NCBI GenBank assembly: GCA_949291675.1 | Contig: CASEWR010000108.1 | Coordinates: 1-53,395 of the forward strand | Source of the DNA: an uncultured Desulfovibrio sp. | GTDB lineage: Bacteria > Desulfobacterota > Desulfovibrionia > Desulfovibrionales > Desulfovibrionaceae | Direction of reading: 5' to 3' | Length of the DNA: 53,395 bases | In this document: piece by piece, positions 7,651 to 15,917 of the stretch | How positions within the stretch are numbered: the first letter of the stretch is position 1 | Layout: each line of letters starts with the position of its first letter | Made by a program: the position numbers and the translations under genes | Notes under the pieces: generated by a model | Database searches by the model: none | The model's input: the letters and a program-made list of their open reading frames with translations, nothing else | What the model was told of the DNA's origin: nothing

Positions 7651-9585
7651 ATGGATGTCCGTGTAGAAGGACAAACAGTTGCCGCAGAGAGCGGCGCAGA
7701 CATCGCCTCTGTGCTCAAATCCGCACTGAGCGGCAAGAAGTTCAAAAGCATTGTGGCCGCTGTCATTGACGGCAGGACCTGTGATCTCTCCTCTCCCCTT
7801 CCCGAAGGCTGCAGCGAGGTGACTCCTGTCACTGCCGACAGCCCCGAAGGTCTGGAGATGATCCGCCACTCCGCTGCCCACGTCATGGCTCTTGCCGTGC
7901 AGCGGCTCTTCCCGAAGGCCCTTGTGACCATCGGACCTGCCATTGAGAACGGCTTCTACTACGATTTCGATGTGGAAAAGCCCTTCAGCCAGAGCGATCT
8001 CGAGCAGATTGAAGCGGAAATGAAGCGCATCACTGCCGCAAAGATTCCCTTTGTACGCTCCGAGCTCACAAGCAGCGAGGCAAGGGAGAAGTTTGCCGGC
8101 ATGGGCGAGAAGTACAAGGTCGAGATCATTGACGACCTTGGTGCTGACACTGTCTCCCTCTATCAGCTCGGTGACTTCACCGACCTGTGCCGCGGCCCGC
8201 ACGTGCCCCATTCCGGCTTCTGCTCCCATGTGCATCTGACCTCGGTGGCAGGTGCCTACTGGCGCGGTGACGAGAAGAACCGCATGCTCTCGCGCATCTA
8301 CGGCACAGCCTTTGCTGACGAGAAATCCCTGAAGGACTACCTCCATCGCATGGAGGAGGCCAAACGCCGCGACCACAGAAAGCTCGGTCGCGAACTCGGC
8401 TTCTTCACCTTCTTTGAGCATGTTGCTCCCGGTATGGTGTTCTGGCTGCCCAAGGGCATGCTCATGCGCACCATTCTCGAGGACTTCTGGAAGCGCGAGC
8501 ATTTGAAGCGCGGCTATGACATTGTGCAGGGCCCGCAACTGCTGCGCCAGGAGACCTGGAAGCAGTCCGGTCACTATGACCATTACCGCCAGAATATGTA
8601 CTTCACCGAAATTGATGAAGAGATATATGGCATCAAGCCCATGAACTGCATCGGGCACATGCTTATCTACGGCAACTCCGTCCATTCCTACCGTGATATG
8701 CCCAAACGCTTCTTTGAACTGGGCCTTGTGCATCGTCACGAAAAGAGCGGTGTGCTGCACGGCCTTCTGCGCGTGCGTCAGTTCACCCAGGACGATGCCC
8801 ACATCCTCTGCATGCCTGAACAGCTTGAAGGCGAAATCATCAGGGTCATCCGTCTTATTCAGGATCTGATGAATCTCTTTGGCTTCAAGTACAAGATTGA
8901 AATATCCACCCGTCCTGAAGACAGCATCGGTACGGACGAGGCCTGGGAGCTGGCAACCAATGCGCTCATCGAGGCCGTGAAGAAGGAAGGTCTGCCCTAC
9001 GCCATCAATGAGGGCGACGGCGCCTTCTATGGTCCCAAGATCGACGTCAAGCTTCTGGACTGCATCGGCCGCGAATGGCAGTGCTCCACCATTCAGGTGG
9101 ACTTCACCCTGCCCGAGCGCTTCAACCTGACCTATGTGGGCCAGGACGGCGAGCGCCATCGCCCGGTCATGGTGCACAGAGCCATCATGGGCTCTGTGGA
9201 ACGCTTTATCGGCGTGCTTATTGAACAGTACGCCGGAGCACTGCCGGTCTGGCTGGCCCCAGAACAGGCCCGGCTGCTCACAGTCACGGACGCTGCCATT
9301 GACGCAGCAAAGGAAATGGAACAGCAGTTCGCTGCCAGTGGCATCCGCATCAGCCTCGATGATCGCAACGAGAAGCTCGGCTTCAAGGTGCGCGAGGCCC
9401 AGGTGAACAAGATCCCCTACATGCTGGTCGTAGGTGAGAAGGAAGCACAGAGCGGCACTGTGAGCGTTCGTCTGCGTACAGGAGAAAATCTGGGCATGAA
9501 GACCGTTGCGGAGACGATCGAACTGATCAGGGCCGCTGCGGCCGAACCGTTCACGAAAGGAGGAATGAGCTATAGCTTCGCCTAA
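7651..9585 (+). CDS. thrS: Threonyl-tRNA synthetase
   Basis: ThrRS charges tRNA-Thr and hydrolyses mischarged Ser-tRNA-Thr. The 644-aa protein has the full bacterial domain order: TGS (~1-62), the N2 editing domain with HSAAHVMA (His73 and His77, as in E. coli), the class II catalytic core with MNCIGHM carrying the zinc cysteine, motif 2 around [24 protein letters not shown], and the C-terminal anticodon domain ending SYSFA. AGGAGG stands 11 bases before the ATG. It heads the conserved cluster thrS-infC-rpmI-rplT-pheS-pheT. The end of thrS contains a strong Shine-Dalgarno sequence for infC. Confidence 0.97.
   Translation: MDVRVEGQTVAAESGADIASVLKSALSGKKFKSIVAAVIDGRTCDLSSPLPEGCSEVTPVTADSPEGLEMIRHSAAHVMALAVQRLFPKALVTIGPAIENGFYYDFDVEKPFSQSDLEQIEAEMKRITAAKIPFVRSELTSSEAREKFAGMGEKYKVEIIDDLGADTVSLYQLGDFTDLCRGPHVPHSGFCSHVHLTSVAGAYWRGDEKNRMLSRIYGTAFADEKSLKDYLHRMEEAKRRDHRKLGRELGFFTFFEHVAPGMVFWLPKGMLMRTILEDFWKREHLKRGYDIVQGPQLLRQETWKQSGHYDHYRQNMYFTEIDEEIYGIKPMNCIGHMLIYGNSVHSYRDMPKRFFELGLVHRHEKSGVLHGLLRVRQFTQDDAHILCMPEQLEGEIIRVIRLIQDLMNLFGFKYKIEISTRPEDSIGTDEAWELATNALIEAVKKEGLPYAINEGDGAFYGPKIDVKLLDCIGREWQCSTIQVDFTLPERFNLTYVGQDGERHRPVMVHRAIMGSVERFIGVLIEQYAGALPVWLAPEQARLLTVTDAAIDAAKEMEQQFAASGIRISLDDRNEKLGFKVREAQVNKIPYMLVVGEKEAQSGTVSVRLRTGENLGMKTVAETIELIRAAAAEPFTKGGMSYSFA
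9556..9574 (+). promoter_or_regulatory. Ribosome-binding site pointing to a possible AUA start of infC
   Basis: AAAGGAGG at 9556-9563 lies within the end of thrS. In the infC frame a TGA at 9566-9568 blocks any longer start, and the only start-like codons downstream are ATA at 9572 (spacing 8) and ATG at 9587 (spacing 23). The ATG at 9565 is in the thrS frame. The spacing favours ATA. Confidence 0.5.
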
Positions 9586-9586
9586 C

Positions 9587-10117
9587 ATGAAGCCCCGCAG
9601 GCGCGTGCCTGACGACGGGGTCCGCCGTAACGAGCTGATCCACGCACGTGAAGTGCGTGTTATCGGCATGAACGGAGAACAGCTGGGCATAATGTCCCGC
9701 AATGACGCCATTGCTGCAGCACGTGAGGAAGGATGCGACCTGGTTGAGGTCTCCTCCAATTCCGAACCGCCTGTCTGCCGTATCATGGACTACGGCAAGT
9801 TCAAGTACGAACAGCAGAAGAAGCGCCAGGATGCCAAGAAAAGGCAGGCTGTTGTCCAGGTCAAGGAAATCAAGGTTCGCCCCAAGACGGACGACCATGA
9901 CTACGAAACCAAGGTGCGGCACGTTCGCCGGTTCCTTGAAGATGGCGATCGCTGCAAGGTCACAGTCTTCTTCCGTGGGCGCGAAATTGTCCACAAAGAT
10001 CGCGGCATGGACATTCTCGAGCGCTTCGTGAAGGATCTCGAGGATGTCGCCAGGGTCGACCAGGAGCCTCGTGCCGAGGGCCGCACCCTGCAGATGCTGC
10101 TTGTGCCCAAAAAATAG
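9587..10117 (+). CDS. infC: Translation initiation factor IF-3
   Basis: IF-3 binds the 30S subunit, prevents premature 50S joining and checks initiator tRNA and start codon. The 176-aa product from ATG 9587 shows the N-domain (RRNELIHAREVRVIGMNGEQLGIM), the linker DLVEVSSNSEPPVCRIMDYGKFKYEQQKK, and the C-domain (VKEIKVRPKTDDHDYETK, then RFLEDGDRCKVTVFFRGRE). The 5' end is uncertain: the only good ribosome-binding site is spaced for an ATA codon at 9572, which would add five residues. Non-canonical infC starts (AUU in E. coli) are known and underlie IF-3 autoregulation. The gene overlaps or abuts thrS and precedes rpmI. Confidence 0.95.
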   Translation: MKPRRRVPDDGVRRNELIHAREVRVIGMNGEQLGIMSRNDAIAAAREEGCDLVEVSSNSEPPVCRIMDYGKFKYEQQKKRQDAKKRQAVVQVKEIKVRPKTDDHDYETKVRHVRRFLEDGDRCKVTVFFRGREIVHKDRGMDILERFVKDLEDVARVDQEPRAEGRTLQMLLVPKK

Positions 10118-10150
10118 AGCTTGCAAGGGGCACTTTTTTCAGGCAAGCTC
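10117..10150 (+). promoter_or_regulatory. Hairpin between infC and rpmI
   Basis: GAGCTTGC at 10117-10124 pairs perfectly with GCAAGCTC at 10143-10150 around an 18-base loop containing six T. It begins at the last base of the infC stop codon. It lacks a trailing T-run, so it is not a classic terminator; an RNA-processing signal or a control site for the L35-L20 genes is possible. Confidence 0.55.
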
Positions 10151-10194
10151 ACCGTTCCCCTGAGGGAAAGATTCATTTTGTGAGGTCCAAACAA

Positions 10195-10392
10195 ATGCCG
10201 AAGATCAAAACGCGGCGCTCCGCCGCCAAGCGCTTCGAGCTGACGAGCACCGGCAAGTACCGCCGTCGTCGCCAGAACCTGCGTCATATCCTGACCAAGA
10301 AGGCTCCTGGCCGCAAGATGCGTCTCGGCCAGCCCACTGTGGTGGATTCCGCCAATCTGAAGGCTGTCCGCAGGCTTCTGCCCAACGGATAA
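10195..10392 (+). CDS. rpmI: 50S ribosomal protein L35
   Basis: This is a 65-aa very basic protein starting MPKIKTRRSAAKRFELTSTG, the standard L35 N-terminus, with the family's KYRRRRQNLRHILTKKAPGRK core. A start five codons upstream is possible, but the family begins at MPKIKT. It is a late-assembling protein of the large ribosomal subunit and lies between infC and rplT, as in most bacteria. Confidence 0.96.
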   Translation: MPKIKTRRSAAKRFELTSTGKYRRRRQNLRHILTKKAPGRKMRLGQPTVVDSANLKAVRRLLPNG

Positions 10393-10519
10393 GCTGTCTC
10401 GTCCAGCATGACTTCTGACCCTGCCCGCACCGGGCACTGGCGTCAGTTTCGTACAAAAATGTACTGTCCCGGCGGGCCATACCGACCTACGCCTTGCCCG
10501 GGATCAAGGAGGAACACCA

Positions 10520-10873
10520 ATGCGTGTAAAGAGAGGTCTTGCCGCACATCGCAGGCATAAGAAATATCTTGACGCTGCCAAAGGCTTCCGCGGTGCACGT
10601 CATCGTCTGTATCGCACTGCCAGAGAAGCCGTTGAGCGCTCAATGCAGAATTCCTTCGTCGGCCGCAAGCACCGCAAGCGTGACTTCCGTCAGCTGTGGA
10701 TCCTGCGCATCAATGCCGGCGCCCGCCTGAGCGGCCTTTCCTACAGCCGCTTCATGCACGGTCTGAAGGCTGCCGGTATCACCCTGGACCGCAAGATTCT
10801 TGCCGACCTGGCCGTTTTCCACAAGGATGACTTCGCAGCCCTGGTGGAAAAGGCTAAAGCTTCCCTCAATTAA
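10520..10873 (+). CDS. rplT: 50S ribosomal protein L20
   Basis: L20 (117 aa) is a primary 23S-binding protein needed early in 50S assembly. The start [23 protein letters not shown] and the core [39 protein letters not shown] segment are typical. AAGGAGG stands seven to eight bases before the ATG. The 127-base spacer after rpmI is GC-rich and could hold an L20-responsive leader as in E. coli, but I see no clear mimic of the 23S site. A terminator follows. Confidence 0.97.
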   Translation: MRVKRGLAAHRRHKKYLDAAKGFRGARHRLYRTAREAVERSMQNSFVGRKHRKRDFRQLWILRINAGARLSGLSYSRFMHGLKAAGITLDRKILADLAVFHKDDFAALVEKAKASLN

Positions 10874-10892
10874 GCACAGCTGCTTTGACCCG

Positions 10893-10934
10893 AGGAGACG
10901 AGGCCTTGCCCTTGTCTCCTTTTTCTTTTTTTTT
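10893..10934 (+). terminator. Terminator or attenuator between rplT and pheS
   Basis: AGGAGAC (10893-10899) pairs with GTCTCCT (10914-10920), and inner AGG/CCT bases extend the stem. A long T-rich run (TTTTCTTTTTTTTT) follows. pheS starts 47 bases later with a weak ribosome-binding site and no obvious new promoter in between, so partial read-through or attenuation is plausible. Confidence 0.82.
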
Positions 10935-10980
10935 GCCTCTTGCCCGTCCCGGTTTGCCGGTACGGGTCACGGAACAAGAC

Positions 10981-12015
10981 ATGGACATCATTTCTGCTCT
11001 GGAAGGCCTTGTACCGGAACTGGAAAAAGGCCTCGAAACAGCCTCCACTGCCGATGAGCTGGAAAACCTGCGCGTGAAATTCCTTGGCCGCAAGGGCGAG
11101 CTCGCCACTATCATGAGCGAACTCCCCAGACTTGAGCCGCAACAGCGACCCGAAGCAGGCAAGGTGGCGAACAGGGTGAAGGAAGAGCTCACCTCCCTGT
11201 TCGAAGCCCGCAAAAAGGGCCTTGAGGAAGAGGCCGAACAGGCTTTCCTGGCCGGCTTTGACCCCACGCTGCCCGGCCGTCATCCCTGGGAAGGCACACG
11301 TCACCCCATCACTCTGACCATGGAAAAGGTCTGCTCTGTCTTCGAGAAGCTTGGCTTTGACATCGAGAGCGGCCCTGAGGTCGAGACGGACTACTACAAT
11401 TTCGAGGCTTTGAACCTGCCCCCCGAACATCCTGCCCGCGACATGCAGGACACGCTCTACATCACGGACAAGATCGTCCTGCGCACCCAGACCTCTGCTG
11501 TCCAGGTGCACACCATGGAGCGCCGCAAGCCTCCGCTGGCAGTGGTGTCCCCGGGCAAGGTCTACCGCCGCGACTCTGACATCACCCACACGCCCATGTT
11601 CCATCAGGTCGAAGGCCTGATGGTGGGCGACAATGTCACCCTGGCCCATCTGCGCGGCGTGCTCACCGCCTTCTGCCAGGCCATGTTCGGCAAGGAGACA
11701 AAGGTCCGCTTCCGTCCCAGCTTCTTCCCCTTCACCGAGCCCTCCGCAGAAGTGGATATTTCCTGCTGCCTGTGCCATGGCAAGGGCCATGTGAACGGCA
11801 CCCCCTGCCGCGTGTGCAAGACCACCGGCTGGCTGGAAATCCTTGGCTGCGGCATGGTGGACCCGGCAGTCTTCTCCTGCGTGGGCTACCCTGAGGACAT
11901 CACCGGTTTTGCCTTCGGCATGGGCGTTGAACGCATTGCCATGCTCACCTACGGACTTGGTGACCTGCGCATGTTCTTCGAGAACGACGCCCGCTTCCTG
12001 CGCCAGTTTGTGTAA
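10981..12015 (+). CDS. pheS: Phenylalanyl-tRNA synthetase alpha subunit
   Basis: PheS forms the catalytic half of the (alpha-beta)2 enzyme that charges tRNA-Phe. I start it at [10 protein letters not shown] (344 aa); the frame stays open upstream, but that part overlaps the terminator. Residues ~1-90 form the coiled-coil tRNA arm, with [14 protein letters not shown]. The class II core follows: [19 protein letters not shown], the motif 2 region [38 protein letters not shown], and the motif 3 [49 protein letters not shown] carries four cysteines in a loop that may bind metal. pheT follows after one small gene. Confidence 0.96.
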   Translation: MDIISALEGLVPELEKGLETASTADELENLRVKFLGRKGELATIMSELPRLEPQQRPEAGKVANRVKEELTSLFEARKKGLEEEAEQAFLAGFDPTLPGRHPWEGTRHPITLTMEKVCSVFEKLGFDIESGPEVETDYYNFEALNLPPEHPARDMQDTLYITDKIVLRTQTSAVQVHTMERRKPPLAVVSPGKVYRRDSDITHTPMFHQVEGLMVGDNVTLAHLRGVLTAFCQAMFGKETKVRFRPSFFPFTEPSAEVDISCCLCHGKGHVNGTPCRVCKTTGWLEILGCGMVDPAVFSCVGYPEDITGFAFGMGVERIAMLTYGLGDLRMFFENDARFLRQFV

Positions 12016-12031
12016 GATACGGGTCTGACAA

Positions 12032-12343
12032 ATGCGCCATTTTTCCCTCCCGCTCCTGTGTGCCGCATGCCTTGCCGCGCTGCTTTTCCAGCTGCAGCCA
12101 GCGTGTGCCGCAAGCTATTCCACGGGTGCTCCGCCCCGTACCGGCCTGGAATCTCCTGACACGCCTCTCAAGGGCAGGATGATGCCTGTCATTGGTGCCT
12201 TCTCCGATGCCTATGGCAATCCCATCACCCCGAATGCAGAGGAGAAACCGAAGAAGGACAGGCTGCGCAACGGCGCCTATGGCGGTGCCAGGGAGAAGGA
12301 ACGGCCGCTTCCTGACCCTGAGGACAATCGTCCTCTCTGGTAA
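12032..12343 (+). CDS. Small exported protein of unknown function between pheS and pheT
   Basis: This 103-aa product begins with a signal peptide (MRHFSLPLLCAACLAALLFQ, probable cleavage near PACAA-S, residues ~26-28). The mature part is Pro/Gly-rich and polar, with MMPVIGAFSDAYGNPITP and a charged C-terminus PLPDPEDNRPLW. I recognise no family and no catalytic motif. It starts 16 bases after pheS and ends about 60 bases before pheT, so it should be co-transcribed with them, yet its export makes a direct role with the cytoplasmic synthetase unlikely. Codon use looks like that of its neighbours. Confidence 0.7.
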   Translation: MRHFSLPLLCAACLAALLFQLQPACAASYSTGAPPRTGLESPDTPLKGRMMPVIGAFSDAYGNPITPNAEEKPKKDRLRNGAYGGAREKERPLPDPEDNRPLW

Positions 12344-12405
12344 AGACATTGCTTTTGTGCGGGGCAGCCCCTAAGCGCTGCTGCCCCGATTTGCCAAGGT
12401 GACCT

Positions 12406-14799
12406 ATGCTGCTCTCACTTTCCTGGTTACGTGAATTTGTTCCTTACGAAGGAAGCGCCTCGGAACTGGCCGACCGCCTGACCATGCTTGGTCTGGAAGT
12501 CGATGACATCACCCATCCCTTTGCGGACATTGCCCCCATTGTGGTGGGCAAGGTGATTGAGTGCGCTCCGCACCCCGACTCCGATCACATGCATGTCTGC
12601 AAGGTGGATGTCGGCACCGGCGAGCTTCTGCCCATTGTCTGCGGCGCCCCCAACGTGGCTGCAGGCCAGACAGTGGCTGTGGCCAAAGTCGGCACTGTCA
12701 TGCCGGGCGGCATGCAGATCAAGAAGGCCAAGCTGCGCGGCGAGCCCTCCTGGGGCATGATCTGCTCTGAAAGGGAAATGGGCCTGAGTGAAGATCACTC
12801 CGGCATCCTGGTCCTTGACGACGCGCTTGTGGCCGGCACCCCTCTGGTGGATGCCCTGAACCTCGACAAGGACGTCCTGGACATTGACATCACCCCCAAC
12901 AGGGCTGACTGCCTGTCCGTCATCGGCCTTGCCCGCGAAGTGGCCCTGTCCTGCAACCTGCCCATGTCCGTGCCGGACAAGCTGCCCGTACTCACCCACT
13001 GCGACTATCCGCATCCTGAGATCGTCATTGCCGATCCTGCCCTGTGCTCCTGCTACATGGGCCGCGTCATCACGGATGTGAAGCTTGCGCCAAGCCCCCT
13101 CAGCATCCGCTACCGCCTCCATGCCGTGGGCGTGCGCGCCATCTCCAATGTGGTTGACGTCACCAACTATATCCTCATGGAATGCGGCCAGCCCCTGCAC
13201 TCCTTTGACCTCGACAAGATCCGCGGCGGCAAGGTCATTGTTGACCGCGCAGGCGAAGGCGAGCATCTGGTGACCCTGGACGGCCAGGACAGAGTCCTGA
13301 CCTCAAAGGACCTCACCATCCGCGACGTGGAGGGTCCTGTGGGCCTTGCCGGCGTCATGGGCGGCCTTGAGAGCGAGATGACTGCCACAAGCAGGGGCGT
13401 GTTCCTTGAGAGCGCCAACTTCAGGCCCGCCTCCATCCGCGGCACTGCCAGACGTCTCGGTCTGCACTCCGAAGCCTCCTTCCGCTTTGAGCGCGGTGTG
13501 GACCAGGCCCGCACCCAGTGGTGCCTGGATCGCGCCTGCGCCATGATTCAGGCCCTGGCCGGCGGCACTGTCTCTGACAGACTGTGCGCCAGCGAGCCCG
13601 CTCCCTTTGTGCCCGCAAAGATTACCTACCGCCCTGCCCGCTGTGCCAAACTCATTGGCGAAGACCCGGGCTCTGCCTTCAGCAAGACCGTGCTCGAAGG
13701 CCTTGGCTGCACTGTGGACGCTTCCAGCGACGAGGCCTGGGAAGTGACCCAGCCTTCCTGGCGTCCTGACGTGACCCGCGAGGCTGACCTCATTGAGGAA
13801 GTTGCCCGCTACTACGGCATGGACAAGGTACAGCCTGTGCTGCCCAGCGTGGAGCGCAAGATTGAGGATGCCACCAGGCCCGAGACCCCCTATGCCTTCA
13901 TGGACCGCCTGCGCTGCTGGGCCAGTGGCATGGGCCTCAATGAGTGCATCAACTACAGCTTCACAGGCACAAAGGATCTGGACCTGCTCAATCTGCCCGA
14001 AGACGGCCGCATCACCATCATGAATCCGCTCTCTGCAGAGCAGGATGTGCTCAGGACAGTGCTGGCTCCAGGCCTGCTCTACACCTTGAGCACCAACATG
14101 CGTCAGAATGCCGCCGCAGTGCGCATCTTCGAGCTGGCCTGCGTCTTCCACAAGGACGAGTCCGTCTACACCGGCACCCGCGAGACGCCCATGATGGGCT
14201 TTTTGCTCAGCGGTCGCCGCCATGACGAACTCTGGCCCCAGAAGGTCGGCGAACTTGACTACCTTGATCTCAAGGGCATTGCCGAAAACCTCATGCACTT
14301 CCTGCACCTTGAGAATGTCTCCGTGCGCCTGGCCGAGTCCCATCCCTACCTGCTGCCCGCAGTGGACGTGCTGGTGAACGGGGAATGCGTGGGCGTCATG
14401 GGCCGCGTGCAGCCTGCCATTGCCGACCACTACGAGGCCCGCTGGCCCGTGTGGATGGCCGAGTTCAACCTCGAAACCCTGCGCAGACTGCATGATGCAG
14501 CCAGCACAGGCTTCCGGGACCTGGCCACCTTCCCGGCAGTGCGCCGTGACATCACTGTCATTGCCGAGCCGACCATGAAGGCTCAGACCATTCAGGACGC
14601 CATCCTCAAGTCCGGCTCCTTCCTGCTGGAAGATGTCTCCATGATCGACCTCTTCCTCCCCAGGGACGGCTCAAGTCGCAACCTGACCTTCCGTCTGACC
14701 TTCCGCTCACCCAAGAAGACACTCAAGGATGCTGAGGCAGACAAGGAACGCGATCGCATTGTGCACGCACTGGAAAAGAGCCTTGGCGTCCGCATCTAG
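12406..14799 (+). CDS. pheT: Phenylalanyl-tRNA synthetase beta subunit
   Basis: PheT (797 aa) binds tRNA-Phe and edits Tyr-tRNA-Phe. Domain order is normal for bacteria: an N-terminal B1 with an EMAP-like tRNA-binding domain (~40-150: VVGKVIECAPHPDSDHMHVCKVD), B3/B4 editing (~205-395, including VVDVTNYILMECGQPLHSFD and ANFRPASIRGTARRLGLHSEASFRFERGVD in separate parts), B5 (~405-480), the catalytic-like core with EEVARYYGMDKV, and the C-terminal ferredoxin-fold anticodon domain (FPAVRRDITVIAEP, SRNLTFRLTFRSPKKTL). GGTGACCT stands just upstream of the ATG. A strong terminator follows the stop. Confidence 0.96.
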   Translation: MLLSLSWLREFVPYEGSASELADRLTMLGLEVDDITHPFADIAPIVVGKVIECAPHPDSDHMHVCKVDVGTGELLPIVCGAPNVAAGQTVAVAKVGTVMPGGMQIKKAKLRGEPSWGMICSEREMGLSEDHSGILVLDDALVAGTPLVDALNLDKDVLDIDITPNRADCLSVIGLAREVALSCNLPMSVPDKLPVLTHCDYPHPEIVIADPALCSCYMGRVITDVKLAPSPLSIRYRLHAVGVRAISNVVDVTNYILMECGQPLHSFDLDKIRGGKVIVDRAGEGEHLVTLDGQDRVLTSKDLTIRDVEGPVGLAGVMGGLESEMTATSRGVFLESANFRPASIRGTARRLGLHSEASFRFERGVDQARTQWCLDRACAMIQALAGGTVSDRLCASEPAPFVPAKITYRPARCAKLIGEDPGSAFSKTVLEGLGCTVDASSDEAWEVTQPSWRPDVTREADLIEEVARYYGMDKVQPVLPSVERKIEDATRPETPYAFMDRLRCWASGMGLNECINYSFTGTKDLDLLNLPEDGRITIMNPLSAEQDVLRTVLAPGLLYTLSTNMRQNAAAVRIFELACVFHKDESVYTGTRETPMMGFLLSGRRHDELWPQKVGELDYLDLKGIAENLMHFLHLENVSVRLAESHPYLLPAVDVLVNGECVGVMGRVQPAIADHYEARWPVWMAEFNLETLRRLHDAASTGFRDLATFPAVRRDITVIAEPTMKAQTIQDAILKSGSFLLEDVSMIDLFLPRDGSSRNLTFRLTFRSPKKTLKDAEADKERDRIVHALEKSLGVRI

Positions 14800-14846
14800 C
14801 GGCAGACAGGCCTTTTTCAGACGCTGACAGACGAACACACATCTTT

Positions 14847-14885
14847 GGGGCATGCAGAAACACGTGTTTCTGCATGCCCCTTTTT
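14847..14885 (+). terminator. Intrinsic terminator after pheT
   Basis: A perfect 17-bp inverted repeat (GGGGCATGCAGAAACAC and its complement, 14847-14880, with no spacer) is followed by TTTTT. It ends the thrS-pheT cluster. Confidence 0.93.
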
Positions 14886-15299
14886 CGTTTTCCTCATATG
14901 CTGCAGCACACTCCCCTGGTGATGGCGGTACGCGCACAGCATCAGCCTGCCAGGTGCTGTGCAGTTGTCATCCCGCTGACACCTTTGTGTGCTCATTGTG
15001 CTCTCTGTTCATTCCGTTCACTCCCGAAACAACAGAGACACCTGAAGGAAGGCAATATTCAAGCAATACTTTCGACTCTATGGACGAGAGCAGAAAAAAA
15101 TGGCACAATCATTGCCGAAAAATAGCATAGGAACAGGCTGCCCGAAGCACAGCAACACACCCGCACAAGCCCTTAAGCAAGGCATTTGCATGGGGCCTGG
15201 CAGGGAGTTTGGCAAGGTGTCAGCATTCAGGAGAGAGCCCTGCAGGGCCATTTGTCCAGGATCCCCGGGAGCCTGTTGGCAGGACGTTGTGGAGGAATC
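14886..15299 (+). other. Intergenic region upstream of the merR-rpe-tkt genes
   Basis: About 410 bases lie between the pheT terminator and the MerR start. Several frames are open but none has a good ribosome-binding site or recognisable protein. The composition is more AT-rich at 15050-15130 (CAATATTCAAGCAATACT), where a promoter could lie, but I see no convincing -35/-10 pair and no dyad spaced like a MerR operator. Confidence 0.5.
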
Positions 15300-15917
15300 A
15301 TGGCAGGAGCCGCAGCAAAAAACACAAAGGCGACAGGACAGTACTTTCGCATCGGCCAGATTTCCAGCATTCTCGATCTCAAACCCTCTGTTCTCCGCTA
15401 CTGGGAGCAGGAATTCCCCTTCCTTGTCCCGGTACGCCTTCCCAGCGGACACAGGGTCTACAGCCAGGAAAATCTGCAGATTCTGCAGCGCATTAAGGAT
15501 CTGCTCTACAACAAGGGCATGACCATTGATGGTGCCCGCCAGCTGCTGCGCCGGCAGCTGAAGCTCTCCATGACTGAGGAAGAGCTGGAGGCCCGCACCC
15601 AATATCTCAACGAGCGCCGCGAGCACATCTTCACCACGCGCCATGCCCGCATCAGGCGCACTCGTTTTGCCGGCACACGCTTCATGCGCAGTCTTGTTCA
15701 GGAGCTGAAGGCCATCCGCCAGGAGCTTGCCTCGGAAGAGGCTGCGGAACCTGCAGCCGGGCCGCAAACAGGGCCTGCAGCAGAACCTGCACCGGCAGCC
15801 GAGTCTGAAACAGGGCCTGCGGCAGAACCTGTACCTGCAGCTGAGCCTGCACCTGAAGCAGGGCCTGAAGCAGACCCCAACCTCACATCCTCAACCATTC
15901 AGGGAGGCCGGGAATGA
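15300..15917 (+). CDS. MerR-family transcriptional regulator with repeat tail
   Basis: This 205-aa protein has an N-terminal winged-helix MerR DNA-binding domain (residues ~17-85: YFRIGQISSILDLKPSVLRYWEQEFP, read in parts, then GHRVYSQENLQILQRIKDLLY) and a helical dimer region to ~145. GGAGG sits four bases before the chosen ATG at 15300; longer in-frame starts lack such a site. Its place after pheT recalls the short MerR proteins often found downstream of pheT. The last ~50 residues are an Ala/Glu/Pro/Gly-rich tail from a 42-bp DNA repeat. No effector-binding cysteines are visible. It overlaps rpe by 4 bases (ATGA), so it is translated with the pentose phosphate genes; whether it controls them is inference. 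Confidence 0.87.
   Translation: MAGAAAKNTKATGQYFRIGQISSILDLKPSVLRYWEQEFPFLVPVRLPSGHRVYSQENLQILQRIKDLLYNKGMTIDGARQLLRRQLKLSMTEEELEARTQYLNERREHIFTTRHARIRRTRFAGTRFMRSLVQELKAIRQELASEEAAEPAAGPQTGPAAEPAPAAESETGPAAEPVPAAEPAPEAGPEADPNLTSSTIQGGRE
15766..15849 (+). repeat. 42-bp tandem repeat coding the MerR C-terminal tail
   Basis: Two adjacent 42-base units start with AAACAGGGCCTGC at 15766 and 15808, with flanking degenerate fragments (CAGGGCCTGAAGCAG). They encode TGPAAEP(A/V)PAAE(S/P)-type repeats. Confidence 0.75.

Noticed and set aside
7435..9786. A 783-codon open frame antisense to thrS
   Set aside because: It is an exact shadow of a conserved essential gene, has no ribosome-binding site or recognisable domain, and such frames arise from the GC-rich third codon positions.
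13303..14493. Long antisense frame opposite pheT (and similar ones opposite trmFO, roo, pheS, tkt and pgk)
   Set aside because: All mirror strongly conserved genes; composition is rich in His, Gly and Ala as expected for antisense shadows.
14847..14880. Perfect 34-bp palindrome considered as an attachment or recombination site
   Set aside because: It is directly followed by a T-run and comes right after pheT, so an intrinsic terminator explains it; no integrase or duplicated site is present.
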